From assembly GCA_015075645.1 (NCBI GenBank), contig JABTUF010000003.1:434001-498000 (forward strand): 64,000 bases of DNA. Direction: 5' to 3'. Shown here one piece after another: positions 44,684 to 59,571 of this stretch; positions within the stretch are counted from its first letter, which is position 1, and each line of letters starts with the position of its first letter. This stretch comes from Burkholderiales bacterium. GTDB taxonomy: Bacteria > Pseudomonadota > Gammaproteobacteria > Burkholderiales > Casimicrobiaceae. The position numbers and the translations under genes were made by a program. The notes below the pieces were generated by a model, which saw nothing but the letters and a program-made list of their open reading frames with translations, was not told where the DNA came from and searched no databases.

Positions 44684-45232
44684 ATGAATCCGTCCGACCT
44701 TCCGACCGACGGCGAGGACCTGCCCGGCATCGACCGGGTCGCCGACCCCGCACCGGACCTGGCCGAGATCCTCCGGAAGGCCGAGACCGAGGTCGCCGAC
44801 CTCAAGGACGCCTGGCTGCGGGCGAAGGCCGAGACCGAGAACGTCCGCAAGATCGGGCAGGCCGACGTCGCCCGGGCGCACAAGTTCGCGATCGAGCGCT
44901 TCGCGTCCGAACTGCTGCCGGTTCGCGACGCGCTGGAGCAGGCGCTCGCGACCCCGACGGCCACGACCGAGCAGTTGCGCGAGGGCGTCGAACTCACGCT
45001 GAAGACGCTCGCCTCGGCGTTCGAGCGTTCGTCGATCGCGGTGATCGATCCCGCCGGCGAGAGGTTCGACCCCAACTTCCACCAGGCGATGACGATGATC
45101 CCGTCGGCGAAGCCCGCGCAGACCGTGCTCCAGGTGTTCCAGCGCGGCTACCTGCTGCACGACCGGGTGCTGCGCCCCGCGCTGGTCGCGGTGTCGAGCG
45201 GACCCGCCGAGCCCGCCGCGGGCGACGCGTGA
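44684..45232 (+). CDS. grpE: Nucleotide exchange factor GrpE
   Basis: Releases ADP from DnaK, 182 residues. The N-terminal part forms a long coiled coil (AEILRKAETEVADLKDAWLR, then AKAETENVRK). The C-terminal beta domain has FEPN-like ERFDPNFHQAM and TVLQVFQRGYLLHDRVLRPA, the GrpE signature that inserts into DnaK. It is transcribed from the sigma-32-like promoter directly upstream and is followed by dnaK after 69 bases. Confidence 0.95.
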   Translation: MNPSDLPTDGEDLPGIDRVADPAPDLAEILRKAETEVADLKDAWLRAKAETENVRKIGQADVARAHKFAIERFASELLPVRDALEQALATPTATTEQLREGVELTLKTLASAFERSSIAVIDPAGERFDPNFHQAMTMIPSAKPAQTVLQVFQRGYLLHDRVLRPALVAVSSGPAEPAAGDA

Positions 45233-45236
45233 CCGC

Positions 45237-45265
45237 CTTGCGTTGACCGCCCCGGACCCCATTTT
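45237..45265 (+). promoter_or_regulatory. Candidate second sigma-32 promoter, for dnaK
   Basis: CTTGCG (45237-45242), 14 bases, then CCCCATTTT (45257-45265). The -10 half is a very good match to sigma-32; the -35 half keeps the CTTG core only. It would start transcription about 30 bases before the dnaK ATG, independently of grpE. Confidence 0.5.
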
Positions 45266-45301
45266 CGCTTCAGGCACATCCCTACGCATCGGAGCATTTC
45301 C

Positions 45302-47263
<1,962 letters not shown>

Positions 47264-47270
47264 CAGGCGC

Positions 47271-47685
47271 GAAGGGGGAAGAGGGAAGGGGGAAGAGTGC
47301 GTCGCAACCATCGCGACCTGGACGCCTGGAAGGAAGCGATGGGGTTGGCCGAATCGGTCTACCATTCGACGCGTGGCTATCCTGTGGCGGAACGCTATGG
47401 CCTCACGGCGCAGATGCGACGTGCGGCTATTTCCGTTCCTGCCAACATTGCGGAGGGATTCGCGCGGCGCTCGTCGAAGGAGCTCCTGCAGTTTCTCTCG
47501 ATCGGGGCCGGATCCCTCTCCGAACTCGACACCCTGGTCGAGCTGTCGTCGCGACTGGGCCTTCTCGAAGACGTGGCGGAACTGAGTCGCCGCGTCGACC
47601 GCACGAGCGGACTCGTCATGGGGCTCGCGGCATCCATCGAGCGCCGCGTGCGCTGACTCCCTTCCCCCTTCCCTCTTCCCCCTTC
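47271..47685. mobile_element. Inverted-repeat-bounded insertion carrying a four-helix-bundle gene, between dnaK and dnaJ
   Basis: Perfect 25-bp inverted ends lie at 47271-47295 (purine only) and 47661-47685 (pyrimidine only). Each arm holds two copies of GAAGGGGGAAG or its complement. The unit starts 7 bases after the dnaK stop and ends 8 bases before the dnaJ ATG, and one gene fills it. This resembles the intervening sequences of some bacterial 23S rRNA genes, which have pairing ends and encode the same protein family. Mobility is inferred; no target duplication was seen. Confidence 0.7.
47297..47656 (+). CDS. Four-helix-bundle protein (23S rRNA intervening-sequence / S23 family)
   Basis: A 119-residue all-helical protein. 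Family hallmarks are the N-terminal [39 protein letters not shown] and [19 protein letters not shown]. The family occurs inside 23S rRNA intervening sequences and as accessory proteins of diversity-generating retroelements; its biochemical role is largely unknown, with nucleic-acid binding proposed. The start is GTG 47297, where the purine-rich left repeat arm doubles as the ribosome binding site. The codon use is less GC-biased than that of dnaK and dnaJ (for example TAT, TTT and ATT codons), which fits acquisition by transfer. Confidence 0.85.
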   Translation: MRRNHRDLDAWKEAMGLAESVYHSTRGYPVAERYGLTAQMRRAAISVPANIAEGFARRSSKELLQFLSIGAGSLSELDTLVELSSRLGLLEDVAELSRRVDRTSGLVMGLAASIERRVR

Positions 47686-47693
47686 CCCGCCTC

Positions 47694-48830
47694 ATGGCCA
47701 AACGCGACTACTACACCGTGCTGGGCGTGAATCGCGACGCCTCCGAGGATGACATCAAGAAGTCGTACCGGAAGCTCGCGATGAAGCACCACCCGGACCG
47801 CAACCAGGGCGACAAGGCGGCCGAGGAGAAATTCAAGGAGGCGAAGGAAGCCTACGAGATCCTCGCCGACGCGAAGAAACGCGCCGCGTACGACCAGTTC
47901 GGCCACGCGGGCGTCGATCCGTCCGCGGGATTCGGGGCCGGCGCGCGCGGCGCGGGCCCGGAAGGTTTCGGCGGCTTCGCGGACGCCTTCGGCGACATCT
48001 TCGGAGAGATCTTCGGCCAAGGGCGCGGCGGCGGCGGCAACGGCGTGTTCCGCGGCGCCGACCTGCGCTACAACCTCGAACTCACGCTCGAGGAGGCGGC
48101 GCGTGGCACCGAGGCGCGCATCCGCATCCCGGCGATGGAAGGCTGCGAGACCTGCCACGGCAGCGGCGCGAAGCCGGGCACCTCGTCGAAGCCCTGCCCG
48201 TCGTGCCAGGGGCGGGGCCAGGTGCGCGTGTCGCAGGGCTTCTTCTCGATCCAGCAGACCTGCCCGCAGTGCCACGGCACCGGGAAGTACGTCCCCGATC
48301 CCTGCGCGACCTGCGGAGGAGCGGGGCGCGTGCGCAAGCACAAGACGCTGTCGGTGAAGATCCCCGCGGGCGTCGACCAGGACGACCGCATCCGGCTCTC
48401 GGGCGAAGGCGAGGCGGGCGTCAACGGCGGCCCGCCCGGCGATCTCTACGTCGTCGTGCAACTGAAGCCGCACGCGGTGTTCCAGCGCGAGGGCGCCGAC
48501 CTGCACTGCGAGATGCCGATCAGCTTCGCGACCGCCGCGCTCGGCGGCGAGATCGAGATCCCGACGCTCGACGGCCACGCGAAAGTGAAGATCCCGCCCG
48601 AGACGCAGACCGGGCAGGTGTTCCGCCTGCGCAACAAGGGCATCCGGCCTGTGCGCGGCTCGGTCACCGGCGACCTCTATTGCCACGTCGCGCTCGAGAC
48701 GCCGGTGAAGCTCACCTCGCGCCAGAAGGAGATCCTGCGCGAGTTCGAGTCGATCAACCAGGAAGATCCCGAAGCGCACAGCCCGAAGCAGAAGACCTTC
48801 TTCGACAAGCTGAAGGCGTTCTTCGGCTGA
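47694..48830 (+). CDS. dnaJ: Co-chaperone DnaJ (Hsp40)
   Basis: Stimulates the DnaK ATPase and delivers substrates, 378 residues. The J domain has [10 protein letters not shown] with the HPD motif, followed by a Gly/Phe-rich linker. Four zinc repeats follow: [24 protein letters not shown] and CATCGGAG. The C-terminal substrate domains run to KLKAFFG. The 33 bases before ATG are almost pure pyrimidine from the insertion arm and contain no Shine-Dalgarno sequence, which is unusual for a heat-shock gene. Confidence 0.97.
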   Translation: MAKRDYYTVLGVNRDASEDDIKKSYRKLAMKHHPDRNQGDKAAEEKFKEAKEAYEILADAKKRAAYDQFGHAGVDPSAGFGAGARGAGPEGFGGFADAFGDIFGEIFGQGRGGGGNGVFRGADLRYNLELTLEEAARGTEARIRIPAMEGCETCHGSGAKPGTSSKPCPSCQGRGQVRVSQGFFSIQQTCPQCHGTGKYVPDPCATCGGAGRVRKHKTLSVKIPAGVDQDDRIRLSGEGEAGVNGGPPGDLYVVVQLKPHAVFQREGADLHCEMPISFATAALGGEIEIPTLDGHAKVKIPPETQTGQVFRLRNKGIRPVRGSVTGDLYCHVALETPVKLTSRQKEILREFESINQEDPEAHSPKQKTFFDKLKAFFG

Positions 48831-48864
48831 CCGCGCTGCACCGGGACCGGCCGCGAGCCTCCTC

Positions 48865-49443
48865 GTGACCTCGCCGAACGCCCCGGTCGGCATCCTGCTC
48901 GCCGCGGGATCCGCGCGCCGCTTCGGCGGAGACAAGCTGCTCGCGTTGCTGCCCGACGGCACGCCGGTCGGCGTCGCGTCCGCTCGCACGCTCGTCGCGG
49001 TGCTGCCGCGCACGGTGGCGGTCGTGCGGTCCGGCGACGATGCGCTCGCCGATGCGCTCGCCGATGCGGGCGCGACGATCGTGCGCTGCGCGCGTGCCGA
49101 CGAAGGCATGGGCGCGAGCCTCGCCTGCGGCGTGGGGGCGACCTCCGGCGCGTCGGGCTGGGTCGTCGCGCTCGCCGACATGCCCTGGATCGCGCGCACG
49201 ACGATCGCCCGCGTGCGCGCGGCGCTCGATGCCGGCGCAGGCATCGCGGCACCCTGCGTCCGCGGCGAACGCGGGCACCCGGTGGGCTTCTCGTCGGCGT
49301 TTCGCGATGCGCTCGCCGCGCTCGGCGGCGATGAAGGCGCGCGGTCGATCCTCGCGTCCCGCCGCGACGAGATCATGCGCATCGAGGTCGACGATCCCGG
49401 CGCGCTGCGCGACGTCGACCGGCCGTCCGATCTCGCGCCATGA
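48865..49443 (+). CDS. MobA-like NTP transferase (MocA/molybdenum cofactor nucleotidyltransferase type)
   Basis: A 192-residue nucleotidyltransferase. The N-terminal nucleotide loop is LLAAGSARRFGGDKLL, then VVALADMPWIARTT with the metal-binding aspartate, then APCVRGERGHPVGFSS. The family includes MocA, which makes molybdopterin cytosine dinucleotide for xanthine-oxidase-type enzymes, and MobA. It could serve the molybdenum hydroxylase encoded at 20953-23642, but the link is by function only, not position. The start is GTG 48865 following a GAGCCTCCTC stretch. A 26-codon ORF overlaps its stop (49440-49520) and is not supported as a gene. Confidence 0.82.
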   Translation: MTSPNAPVGILLAAGSARRFGGDKLLALLPDGTPVGVASARTLVAVLPRTVAVVRSGDDALADALADAGATIVRCARADEGMGASLACGVGATSGASGWVVALADMPWIARTTIARVRAALDAGAGIAAPCVRGERGHPVGFSSAFRDALAALGGDEGARSILASRRDEIMRIEVDDPGALRDVDRPSDLAP

Positions 49444-49655
49444 CCGAACCCGAGCCGAACGAGGACGGGTCGCGCCGCATCGCGACGTCGTTCCGGGCGT
49501 CGCTCGGCACGGTCGTGTAGCCCTGTGATGACGGTGCTCGGCGGGGCGCGCAGTTCGATCACCTGAAACCCATGGGGCCGCACGGTCGCGCAGATGCTCG
49601 GCGTCGCGATGGCCGCGGCGCTCGCCGGGCTCGCGATCGGCTCGTTCTTCCGATA
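49444..49655. other. Non-coding interval between the MobA-like and GGDEF-EAL genes
   Basis: No supported gene is seen in these 212 bases. A short frame at 49594-49655 starts with a hydrophobic run (MLGVAMAAALAGLAIGSFF) that looks like a membrane segment but then runs antisense into the GGDEF-EAL gene, so it may be a gene relic. No terminator hairpin with a T run is visible. Confidence 0.4.
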
Positions 49656-51950
49656 TCAGGTACCCGCCGGGAACAGCTCGGGCTGTGCGGCGGAGGGCTC
49701 GCTCGCGCGCGTCGTCCACCAGGCGCGAAGCTCCTCGCTCTCGAGCGGCGGGCACACGAGGAAGCCCTGCGCGTACTCGCAGCCGTGCCGGCGCAGGAAC
49801 TCGATCTGCGGGCGCGTCTCGACGCCCTCCGCGACGCAACGCAGGCCGAGCGAGCGGGCGAGCGCGATGATCGCCTGCGTGATCGTCTCGTCGTTGGGAT
49901 TGCGCTCGATGCCGTGGACGAAGCGCTGGTCGATCTTGAGCCCCTGGATCGGCAGCCGCGCGAGGTAGGAGAGCGACGAGTAGCCGGTGCCGAAGTCGTC
50001 CACGGTGATCGACACCCCCATCTCCTTCAGCTTGCCGAGCGTCGCGACCACCTTGTCCGGGTGCGTGATGATCACGCTCTCGGTGATCTCGAGGTCGAGT
50101 TCGCGCGCGGCGAGGCCCGAACTCGCGAGCGCCTCGGTGACGATCGCGAGCCAGCTCTCGTGCTGGAGTTGCTGCACCGACAGGTTGACCGACAGACGCA
50201 TCGGCATTCCGCGGCGATGCCAGTCGGCGACCTGCCGGCAGGCCTCGCGCAGCACGCGCGCGCCGAGCGCCTGGATCATGCCGGACTCCTCGGCGATCGG
50301 AATGAACTCCGACGGCCCGATGACGCCGCGCTCGGGGTCGCGCCAGCGCAGGAGCGCCTCGACCGCGAGCGCGCGCCCGGTGGCGGTCGCGACCTGCGGC
50401 TGGTAGACGAGGAAGAACTCGTCGTCCATCAGGCCGCGGCGCATGTCGGTCTCGATCTGCAGGCGCTGCTGGACACGAGCGTTCATGTCGGCCGTGTAGA
50501 AGCGGTAGGCGTTGCGGCCCGCTTCCTTCGCGGCGTACATCGCGGTGTCCGCCTGCTTGATCAGCGTCGCCGGATCCTGGGCATCGAGCGGGAAGATCGA
50601 CACGCCGACCGAGCAGGTGAGCGTCGGCGACTGGTCGGCCACCTTGAACGGCGCGAGGAACGATTCGCGCACGCGATGGACGACGCTCATCACCTCGAAG
50701 GTCGCGTGCGCCGGGTCGAGGCCCGGCAGCACCAGCACGAATTCGTCGCCGCCCAGGCGCGCGACCGTGTCCGACTCGCGCACCGCGCCGCCGAGCCGCT
50801 GCGCGATCGACTGCAGCAACTGGTCTCCCGCGTCGTGTCCGAGCGTGTCGTTGATGCGCTTGAAATGGTCGAAGTCGAGGAACAGGCAGGCGACCTGCGT
50901 GCCGTCGCGCTGCGCGGTGGCGATGATCTGGCGCAGCCGCTGGTTCAAGAGCGAGCGGTTCGGCAGTCCGGTCAGGATGTCGTGCTGCGCGAGCTTGTAG
51001 GCGTGCGCGGTGGCGATCTCGAGCTCGCGCGTGCGCTGCGCCACCTTGTCCTCGAGCGTGCGCTGGTAGCTCACGACCTCGGCCTGCGACTCGGCGAGCC
51101 GCTTGGTCATGTGGTTGAACGTGTGGGTCAGAAGGCCCAGTTCGTCGCGCGAGCGGGTCGGCACGTGCACGTCGAGGCGGCCGCCGGCGACCGAGCGCGC
51201 CGCGCGCATCAGCCGCCGCATCGGCGCGACCAGCCGGTGCGACACGACGAGCGCCATCAGCATCGCCAGCACGAGCACGATCGCGACGACGGTCAGCACG
51301 CCGGCGGCATAGGTGCGAAACCGCGCGGCCTGCGTCTGCAGCGAGAGCCCCACCTGGACCCGGCCGATCACCTCGCCCGCGCGGAGCGAGGCCCGCGCGG
51401 CCAGCGAGGAGCCGACGCGGATCGGCGCCACCGTCTCCACGTACGTCGACGACCCGAGGGTCCGGCGCAGCGATACCGGAGCCTGGTTCGAGCCGGGCGC
51501 AGGCGGCGGCAGCGGTTCGGCCGAGGCGGAGTCCCCGTAGCGCCGCTCCGCGACCCGACGGCCCTTCGTGTCGATGACGATGACGTAGCCGAGGATCGTA
51601 CCCGGTTCGAGCGTCCTCAGCACCTGCTCGATCGACGCGCGATCGCCGGTGGCGAGCGGTTCGGCGGCGATCTCCGCGAGCATCGTCGCGAGCGTGGTGG
51701 CCCGGGCGCGAAGCTCGATCTCTCCTCCGGCCCACTCGCGCCAGAACGTGTAGCCGGTGATCGCGACCGCGGTCAGGAACACGAGGCTCGCGGTCAGGAA
51801 CTGGAACTTGGTGAGGAGCCCGACACGGACCGGCGGCAGGACGATGGGCGCGACGGTGTCCGCGGCGAGCGGCGGACTGTGACGGCGCAGGCGGCGCAGG
51901 AGCCGCGAGCGCCGGCCTTCGCGTTCGGGCGGCGCTCCCGTCCCGCTCAT
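49656..51950 (-). CDS. Membrane-bound GGDEF-EAL cyclic-di-GMP signalling protein
   Basis: A 764-residue protein. A basic cytoplasmic N-terminus and a first membrane segment (LTASLVFLTAVAITGYTF) lead into a periplasmic sensor region of about 140 residues and a second membrane segment (VLTVVAIVLVLAMLMALVV), followed by a HAMP linker. The GGDEF domain has an intact RLGGDEFVL near residue 400 with an RESD inhibitory site five residues before it. The EAL domain is intact (VEALLRWRD near 529, NLSVQQL, EITESV, VDDFGTGYSSLSYL, AEGVET). Both cyclase and phosphodiesterase could be active. The sensed signal is unknown. Confidence 0.93.
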   Translation of the reverse strand: MSGTGAPPEREGRRSRLLRRLRRHSPPLAADTVAPIVLPPVRVGLLTKFQFLTASLVFLTAVAITGYTFWREWAGGEIELRARATTLATMLAEIAAEPLATGDRASIEQVLRTLEPGTILGYVIVIDTKGRRVAERRYGDSASAEPLPPPAPGSNQAPVSLRRTLGSSTYVETVAPIRVGSSLAARASLRAGEVIGRVQVGLSLQTQAARFRTYAAGVLTVVAIVLVLAMLMALVVSHRLVAPMRRLMRAARSVAGGRLDVHVPTRSRDELGLLTHTFNHMTKRLAESQAEVVSYQRTLEDKVAQRTRELEIATAHAYKLAQHDILTGLPNRSLLNQRLRQIIATAQRDGTQVACLFLDFDHFKRINDTLGHDAGDQLLQSIAQRLGGAVRESDTVARLGGDEFVLVLPGLDPAHATFEVMSVVHRVRESFLAPFKVADQSPTLTCSVGVSIFPLDAQDPATLIKQADTAMYAAKEAGRNAYRFYTADMNARVQQRLQIETDMRRGLMDDEFFLVYQPQVATATGRALAVEALLRWRDPERGVIGPSEFIPIAEESGMIQALGARVLREACRQVADWHRRGMPMRLSVNLSVQQLQHESWLAIVTEALASSGLAARELDLEITESVIITHPDKVVATLGKLKEMGVSITVDDFGTGYSSLSYLARLPIQGLKIDQRFVHGIERNPNDETITQAIIALARSLGLRCVAEGVETRPQIEFLRRHGCEYAQGFLVCPPLESEELRAWWTTRASEPSAAQPELFPAGT

Positions 51951-52120
51951 CGCGCGCGGCCTCGCGCAGGGCGACGGGGTGCGGGCGCGGGCAGGGAGGT
52001 CATGTCACGCTGCGGTTGAGCCGGACGACGAAACGCCGGACGAACGCCCGGGCTTCGGCGCACCGGCCGAATCGTCAACCCGGAGCAACCCGCGTGCCAC
52101 GGCCGCTCCGACTCCGCCGA

Positions 52121-53641
52121 TCAGGCGGAGGCGACCGGAATCCCGCCGATCCGCGCCTGCCACTCGCGCGGGCCGGTCTCGTGCACCGAAGTGCCGTTCG
52201 CGTCGACCGCCACCGTCACCGGCATGTCGCGGACGTCGAACTCGTAGATCGCCTCCATCCCGAGGTCCGGGAACGCGAGCACCCGCGCGCCGCGGATCGC
52301 TTTCGCGACGAGGTACGCCGCGCCTCCGACCGCCATCAGGTACGCCGCGCGGTGCTTGCGGATCGCCTCGATCGCGACCGGACCGCGCTCGGCTTTCCCC
52401 ACCATCGCGACGAGCCCGGTCTGCGCGAGCATCGTCTCGGTGAACTTGTCCATGCGCGTCGACGTCGTGGGGCCGGCCGGTCCGACGACCTCGTCGCGCA
52501 CCGGGTCGACCGGGCCGACGTAGTAGATGACCCGGCGGGTGAAGTCGACCGGGAGCGTCTCGCCCTTCGCCAGCATGTCGACGATGCGCTTGTGCGCGGC
52601 GTCGCGGCCGGTGAGCATCCGGCCGTTCAGCAGCAGGCGCTCGCCCGGCTTCCACGATGCGACTTGGGCGGGGGTCAGCGTGTCGAGGTCGACGCGCCGC
52701 GACTCGGGCGCGGGCGTCCACTCGACCTTCGGCCAGCGCGACAGGTCCGGCGGGTCGAGCCTCGCCGGCCCGCCGCCGTCGAGCGTGAAGTGCGCGTGCC
52801 GCGTGGCCGCGCAGTTCGGGATCATCGCCACCGGCAGGCTCGCCGCGTGCGTCGGGTAGTCGAGGATCTTCACGTCGAGCACGGTCGAAAGGCCGCCGAG
52901 TCCCTGCGCGCCGATGCCGAGCGCGTTGACCTTGTCCATCAGTTCGAGCCGCAACTCCTCCAGGCGGTTCTTCGGCCCGCGCGCGCGAAGCTCGTGGATG
53001 TCGATTCGCTCCATCAGCGCTTCCTTCGCGAGCACCATCGCCTTCTCGGCGGTTCCGCCGATGCCGATCCCCAGCATGCCCGGCGGGCACCAGCCGGCGC
53101 CCATCGTCGGCACCGTCTTCAGCACCCAGTCGACGATCGAGTCGGACGGGTTCAGCATCGCGAGCTTCGACTTGTTCTCGCTGCCGCCGCCTTTCGCCGA
53201 GATGCGGACGTCGATCGTGTCGCCGGGCACCAGGTCGAAGTGCACGACCGCCGGCGCGTTGTCCTTCGTGTTCGTGCGCCGGCCCGCGGGGTCGACGAGC
53301 ACGGAGGCGCGCAGCCGGTTGTCCGGATGGTTGTAGGCGCGGCGCACGCCTTCGTTGACCATCTCGGTGACCGACATCGTCGCGCCCTCGAAGCGCACGT
53401 CCATGCCGACCTTCACGAACGCGACGACGATGCCGGTGTCCTGGCAGATCGGCCGGTGACCCTCGGCGCACATGCGCGAATTGGTGAGGATCTGCGCGAT
53501 CGCGTCCTTCGCGGCCGGCGACGCCTCGGCGGCCCAGGCCTCGCCGAGCGCCTCGATGTAGTCGACCGGGTGGTAGTACGAGATGTACTGAAGGGCGTCG
53601 GCGACGCTCGTGATCAGGTCGTCCTGTCGAATCGCGCGCAT
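52121..53641 (-). CDS. fumA: Fumarate hydratase, class I (4Fe-4S)
   Basis: Interconverts fumarate and malate in the citric acid cycle, 506 residues with both class I domains in one chain. Three cysteines for the 4Fe-4S cluster appear in PICQDTGI (Cys66), GWCPPGMLGIG and PNCAATRHAHF. The C-terminal half has VGPAGPTTSTRMDKF and VGGAAYLVAKAIRG. The length and motif spacing fit single-chain class I fumarases. It is oxygen-sensitive, unlike class II FumC. The 170 bases to the GGDEF-EAL gene hold nothing recognised. Confidence 0.95.
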   Translation of the reverse strand: MRAIRQDDLITSVADALQYISYYHPVDYIEALGEAWAAEASPAAKDAIAQILTNSRMCAEGHRPICQDTGIVVAFVKVGMDVRFEGATMSVTEMVNEGVRRAYNHPDNRLRASVLVDPAGRRTNTKDNAPAVVHFDLVPGDTIDVRISAKGGGSENKSKLAMLNPSDSIVDWVLKTVPTMGAGWCPPGMLGIGIGGTAEKAMVLAKEALMERIDIHELRARGPKNRLEELRLELMDKVNALGIGAQGLGGLSTVLDVKILDYPTHAASLPVAMIPNCAATRHAHFTLDGGGPARLDPPDLSRWPKVEWTPAPESRRVDLDTLTPAQVASWKPGERLLLNGRMLTGRDAAHKRIVDMLAKGETLPVDFTRRVIYYVGPVDPVRDEVVGPAGPTTSTRMDKFTETMLAQTGLVAMVGKAERGPVAIEAIRKHRAAYLMAVGGAAYLVAKAIRGARVLAFPDLGMEAIYEFDVRDMPVTVAVDANGTSVHETGPREWQARIGGIPVASA

Positions 53642-53656
53642 GGCCGGCCTCCGAGG

Positions 53657-54259
53657 TCAGTGTGCGTCGGCCGCGGCGCCCGCGTGGCGCGCCGCGTGCG
53701 CCTTCGGCTGCGGCATCAGCCGGTCGGTGACGGCGATCGCCATCGCCGACAGCAGGAAGGTGATGTGGATCGCGGTCTGCCACAGCAGCGTCTTCTCGTC
53801 GTACGCGGATGCGTTGATGAACGTGCGCAGCAGGTGGATCGACGAGATGCCGATGATCGCGGTGGCGAGCTTCACCTTGAGCACGCTCGCGTTGACGTGC
53901 GAGAGCCACTCCGGCTGGTCCGGATGGCCCTCGAGCCGCATGCGCGAGACGAAGGTCTCGTAGCCGCCGATGATCACCATGATGAGGAGGTTCGAGATCA
54001 TCACCACGTCGATCAAGCCGAGCACGAGCAGCATCGTGAGCGTCTCGCGCGACTGCTCGGTGCTCCCGGCCGCGCCGGGCACCGCCACGGACCTGCGGAT
54101 GGCCTCGAGGGCGTCCGCGTCGCCGAACGACGCCTGCAGCAGGTGGACGAGTTCGACCCAGAACTGCCAGACGTAGACGCACTGCGCGAGGATGAGGCCC
54201 AGGTAGAGCGGCAACTGGAGCCAGCGGGACAGGAAGATGATCCGGGGCAACGGGTGCAT
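53657..54259 (-). CDS. UPF0114 family membrane protein (YqhA-like)
   Basis: A 200-residue inner-membrane protein with about four hydrophobic segments. The N-terminus [20 protein letters not shown], the central [20 protein letters not shown] and [20 protein letters not shown] are typical of the YqhA family, whose role is unknown. Compared with the Escherichia coli protein it has an insertion near residues 45-70 ([20 protein letters not shown]). I chose ATG 54259 for homology; an ATG at 54304 is possible and would add 15 residues. It begins an operon with fumarase (15-base gap). Confidence 0.85.
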   Translation of the reverse strand: MHPLPRIIFLSRWLQLPLYLGLILAQCVYVWQFWVELVHLLQASFGDADALEAIRRSVAVPGAAGSTEQSRETLTMLLVLGLIDVVMISNLLIMVIIGGYETFVSRMRLEGHPDQPEWLSHVNASVLKVKLATAIIGISSIHLLRTFINASAYDEKTLLWQTAIHITFLLSAMAIAVTDRLMPQPKAHAARHAGAAADAH

Positions 54260-54437
54260 CGTGCGCGCTGCCCCCGGAGGAGGAGCATGGAGGGACCGGG
54301 GCATGGGGAGGACACGGAAGGCGGACCGGCAAGTCTAGCATCGGCGTCGCGCGGGCCGCCCGGGCGCCGACGGTCCCGGATCGAGGGTCGCCGACCGGAC
54401 CGGCCGCGCCGCCTTGTCGCGCGTCAAGACCTGCGCA

Positions 54438-54467
54438 TTGCGCCTGCGCGCATGCCTTCGGTAGACT
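54438..54467 (+). promoter_or_regulatory. Candidate sigma-70 promoter for acs
   Basis: TTGCGC (54438-54443) and TAGACT (54462-54467) with an 18-base spacer. The leader would be about 67 bases, ending in a GAGGAG ribosome binding site just before ATG 54541. The remaining part of 54260-54540 shows no gene. Confidence 0.45.
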
Positions 54468-54540
54468 GGTCGTCCCCCGATGAGGAAGCGCCGCGGCCGA
54501 GGCCAGCGGTGTCCCGCGTCACGACGAGGAGCCGGCCAGC

Positions 54541-58587
<4,047 letters not shown>

Positions 58588-58590
58588 CGG

Positions 58591-59532
58591 CTACGGGAGG
58601 ATCTTGTCGCCGGCGGCGCCCTCGCGCTTCTCCGGACGGACCAGGTCCTCGCGCGACACGCCCATCCACATGACGAGCGGGGCCATCACCAGCACCGACG
58701 AGTAGATGCCGAACAGGATGCCGATCGTGAGCGCCAGCGCGAAGTAGTGCAGCGTCTCGCCGCCGAAGATCAGCATCGAGGTCACCATGATCTGCGTGCT
58801 GCCGTGCGTGATGACGGTGCGCGACATCGTGCTCGTGATCGCGTTGTCGATCACGTGCGTGACCGTCGCCTTGCGCATCTTGCGGAAATTCTCCCGGATC
58901 CGGTCGGCGACGACGACCGACTCGTTGACCGAGTAGCCCAGCACCGCGAGCAGCGCCGCCAGCACCGGGAGCGAGAACTCCCACTGGAAGAAGGCGAAGA
59001 AGCCCATGATGATGATGACGTCGTGCAGGTTCGCGACGATCGCCGCGACCGCGAAGCGCCACTCGAAGCGCATCGCCAGGTAGCCGACGATCCCGATCAC
59101 GACGAGCAGCAGGGCGAGCGCGCCGTTCTCGTAGAGCTCCTTGCCGACCTGCGGCCCGACGAACTCGACGCGCACCTGCGTCGCCGTCGGGTCGTCCGCC
59201 TTGAGCGCGGCCATCACCCGCTCGGAGAGTTGCGCGGAGGAGACGCCCGGCTTGAGCGGCAGGCGCACGAGCGCGGTGTTCGCCGATCCGAACGCCTGGG
59301 CCGAGTACTCGCCCACGTCGAGCTTGTCGATCACGGCGCGCACGCGGTTGAAGTCGACCGCGTGCGCGTACTCGACCTCGATCACGGTGCCGCCGCGGAA
59401 GTCGACGCCGAAGTTGAGACCGCGATGCGCGAGGAAGAACACGGCGGCGAGGAACGTGACGACCGAGATCACGTTGAACACCAGCGCGTGCCGCATGAAC
59501 GGGATGTCGCGCTTGAAGCGGAAGAATTCCAT
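58591..59532 (-). CDS. secF: Protein translocase subunit SecF
   Basis: A 313-residue six-segment membrane protein that, with SecD, uses the proton gradient to drive protein export through SecYEG. It has the N-terminal FNVISVVTFLAAVFFLAHRG, the periplasmic-domain start GVDFRGGTVIEVEY, and the conserved YSVNESVVVADRIRENFR and AITSTMSRTVITHGST in the transmembrane part. It follows secD by 39 bases in the standard yajC-secD-secF order. Confidence 0.97.
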   Translation of the reverse strand: MEFFRFKRDIPFMRHALVFNVISVVTFLAAVFFLAHRGLNFGVDFRGGTVIEVEYAHAVDFNRVRAVIDKLDVGEYSAQAFGSANTALVRLPLKPGVSSAQLSERVMAALKADDPTATQVRVEFVGPQVGKELYENGALALLLVVIGIVGYLAMRFEWRFAVAAIVANLHDVIIIMGFFAFFQWEFSLPVLAALLAVLGYSVNESVVVADRIRENFRKMRKATVTHVIDNAITSTMSRTVITHGSTQIMVTSMLIFGGETLHYFALALTIGILFGIYSSVLVMAPLVMWMGVSREDLVRPEKREGAAGDKILP

Positions 59533-59571
59533 GGTGCGGGTTCCGTGTTCGTGCGTTCGTCGGCGCGCGCG

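Noticed and set aside
45233..45301. A CIRCE operator for HrcA upstream of dnaK
   Set aside because: No TTAGCACTC inverted repeat is present here or in the grpE or hrcA leaders.
49440..49520. A 26-codon ORF overlapping the end of the MobA-like gene
   Set aside because: Too short, with no ribosome site and no recognisable product.
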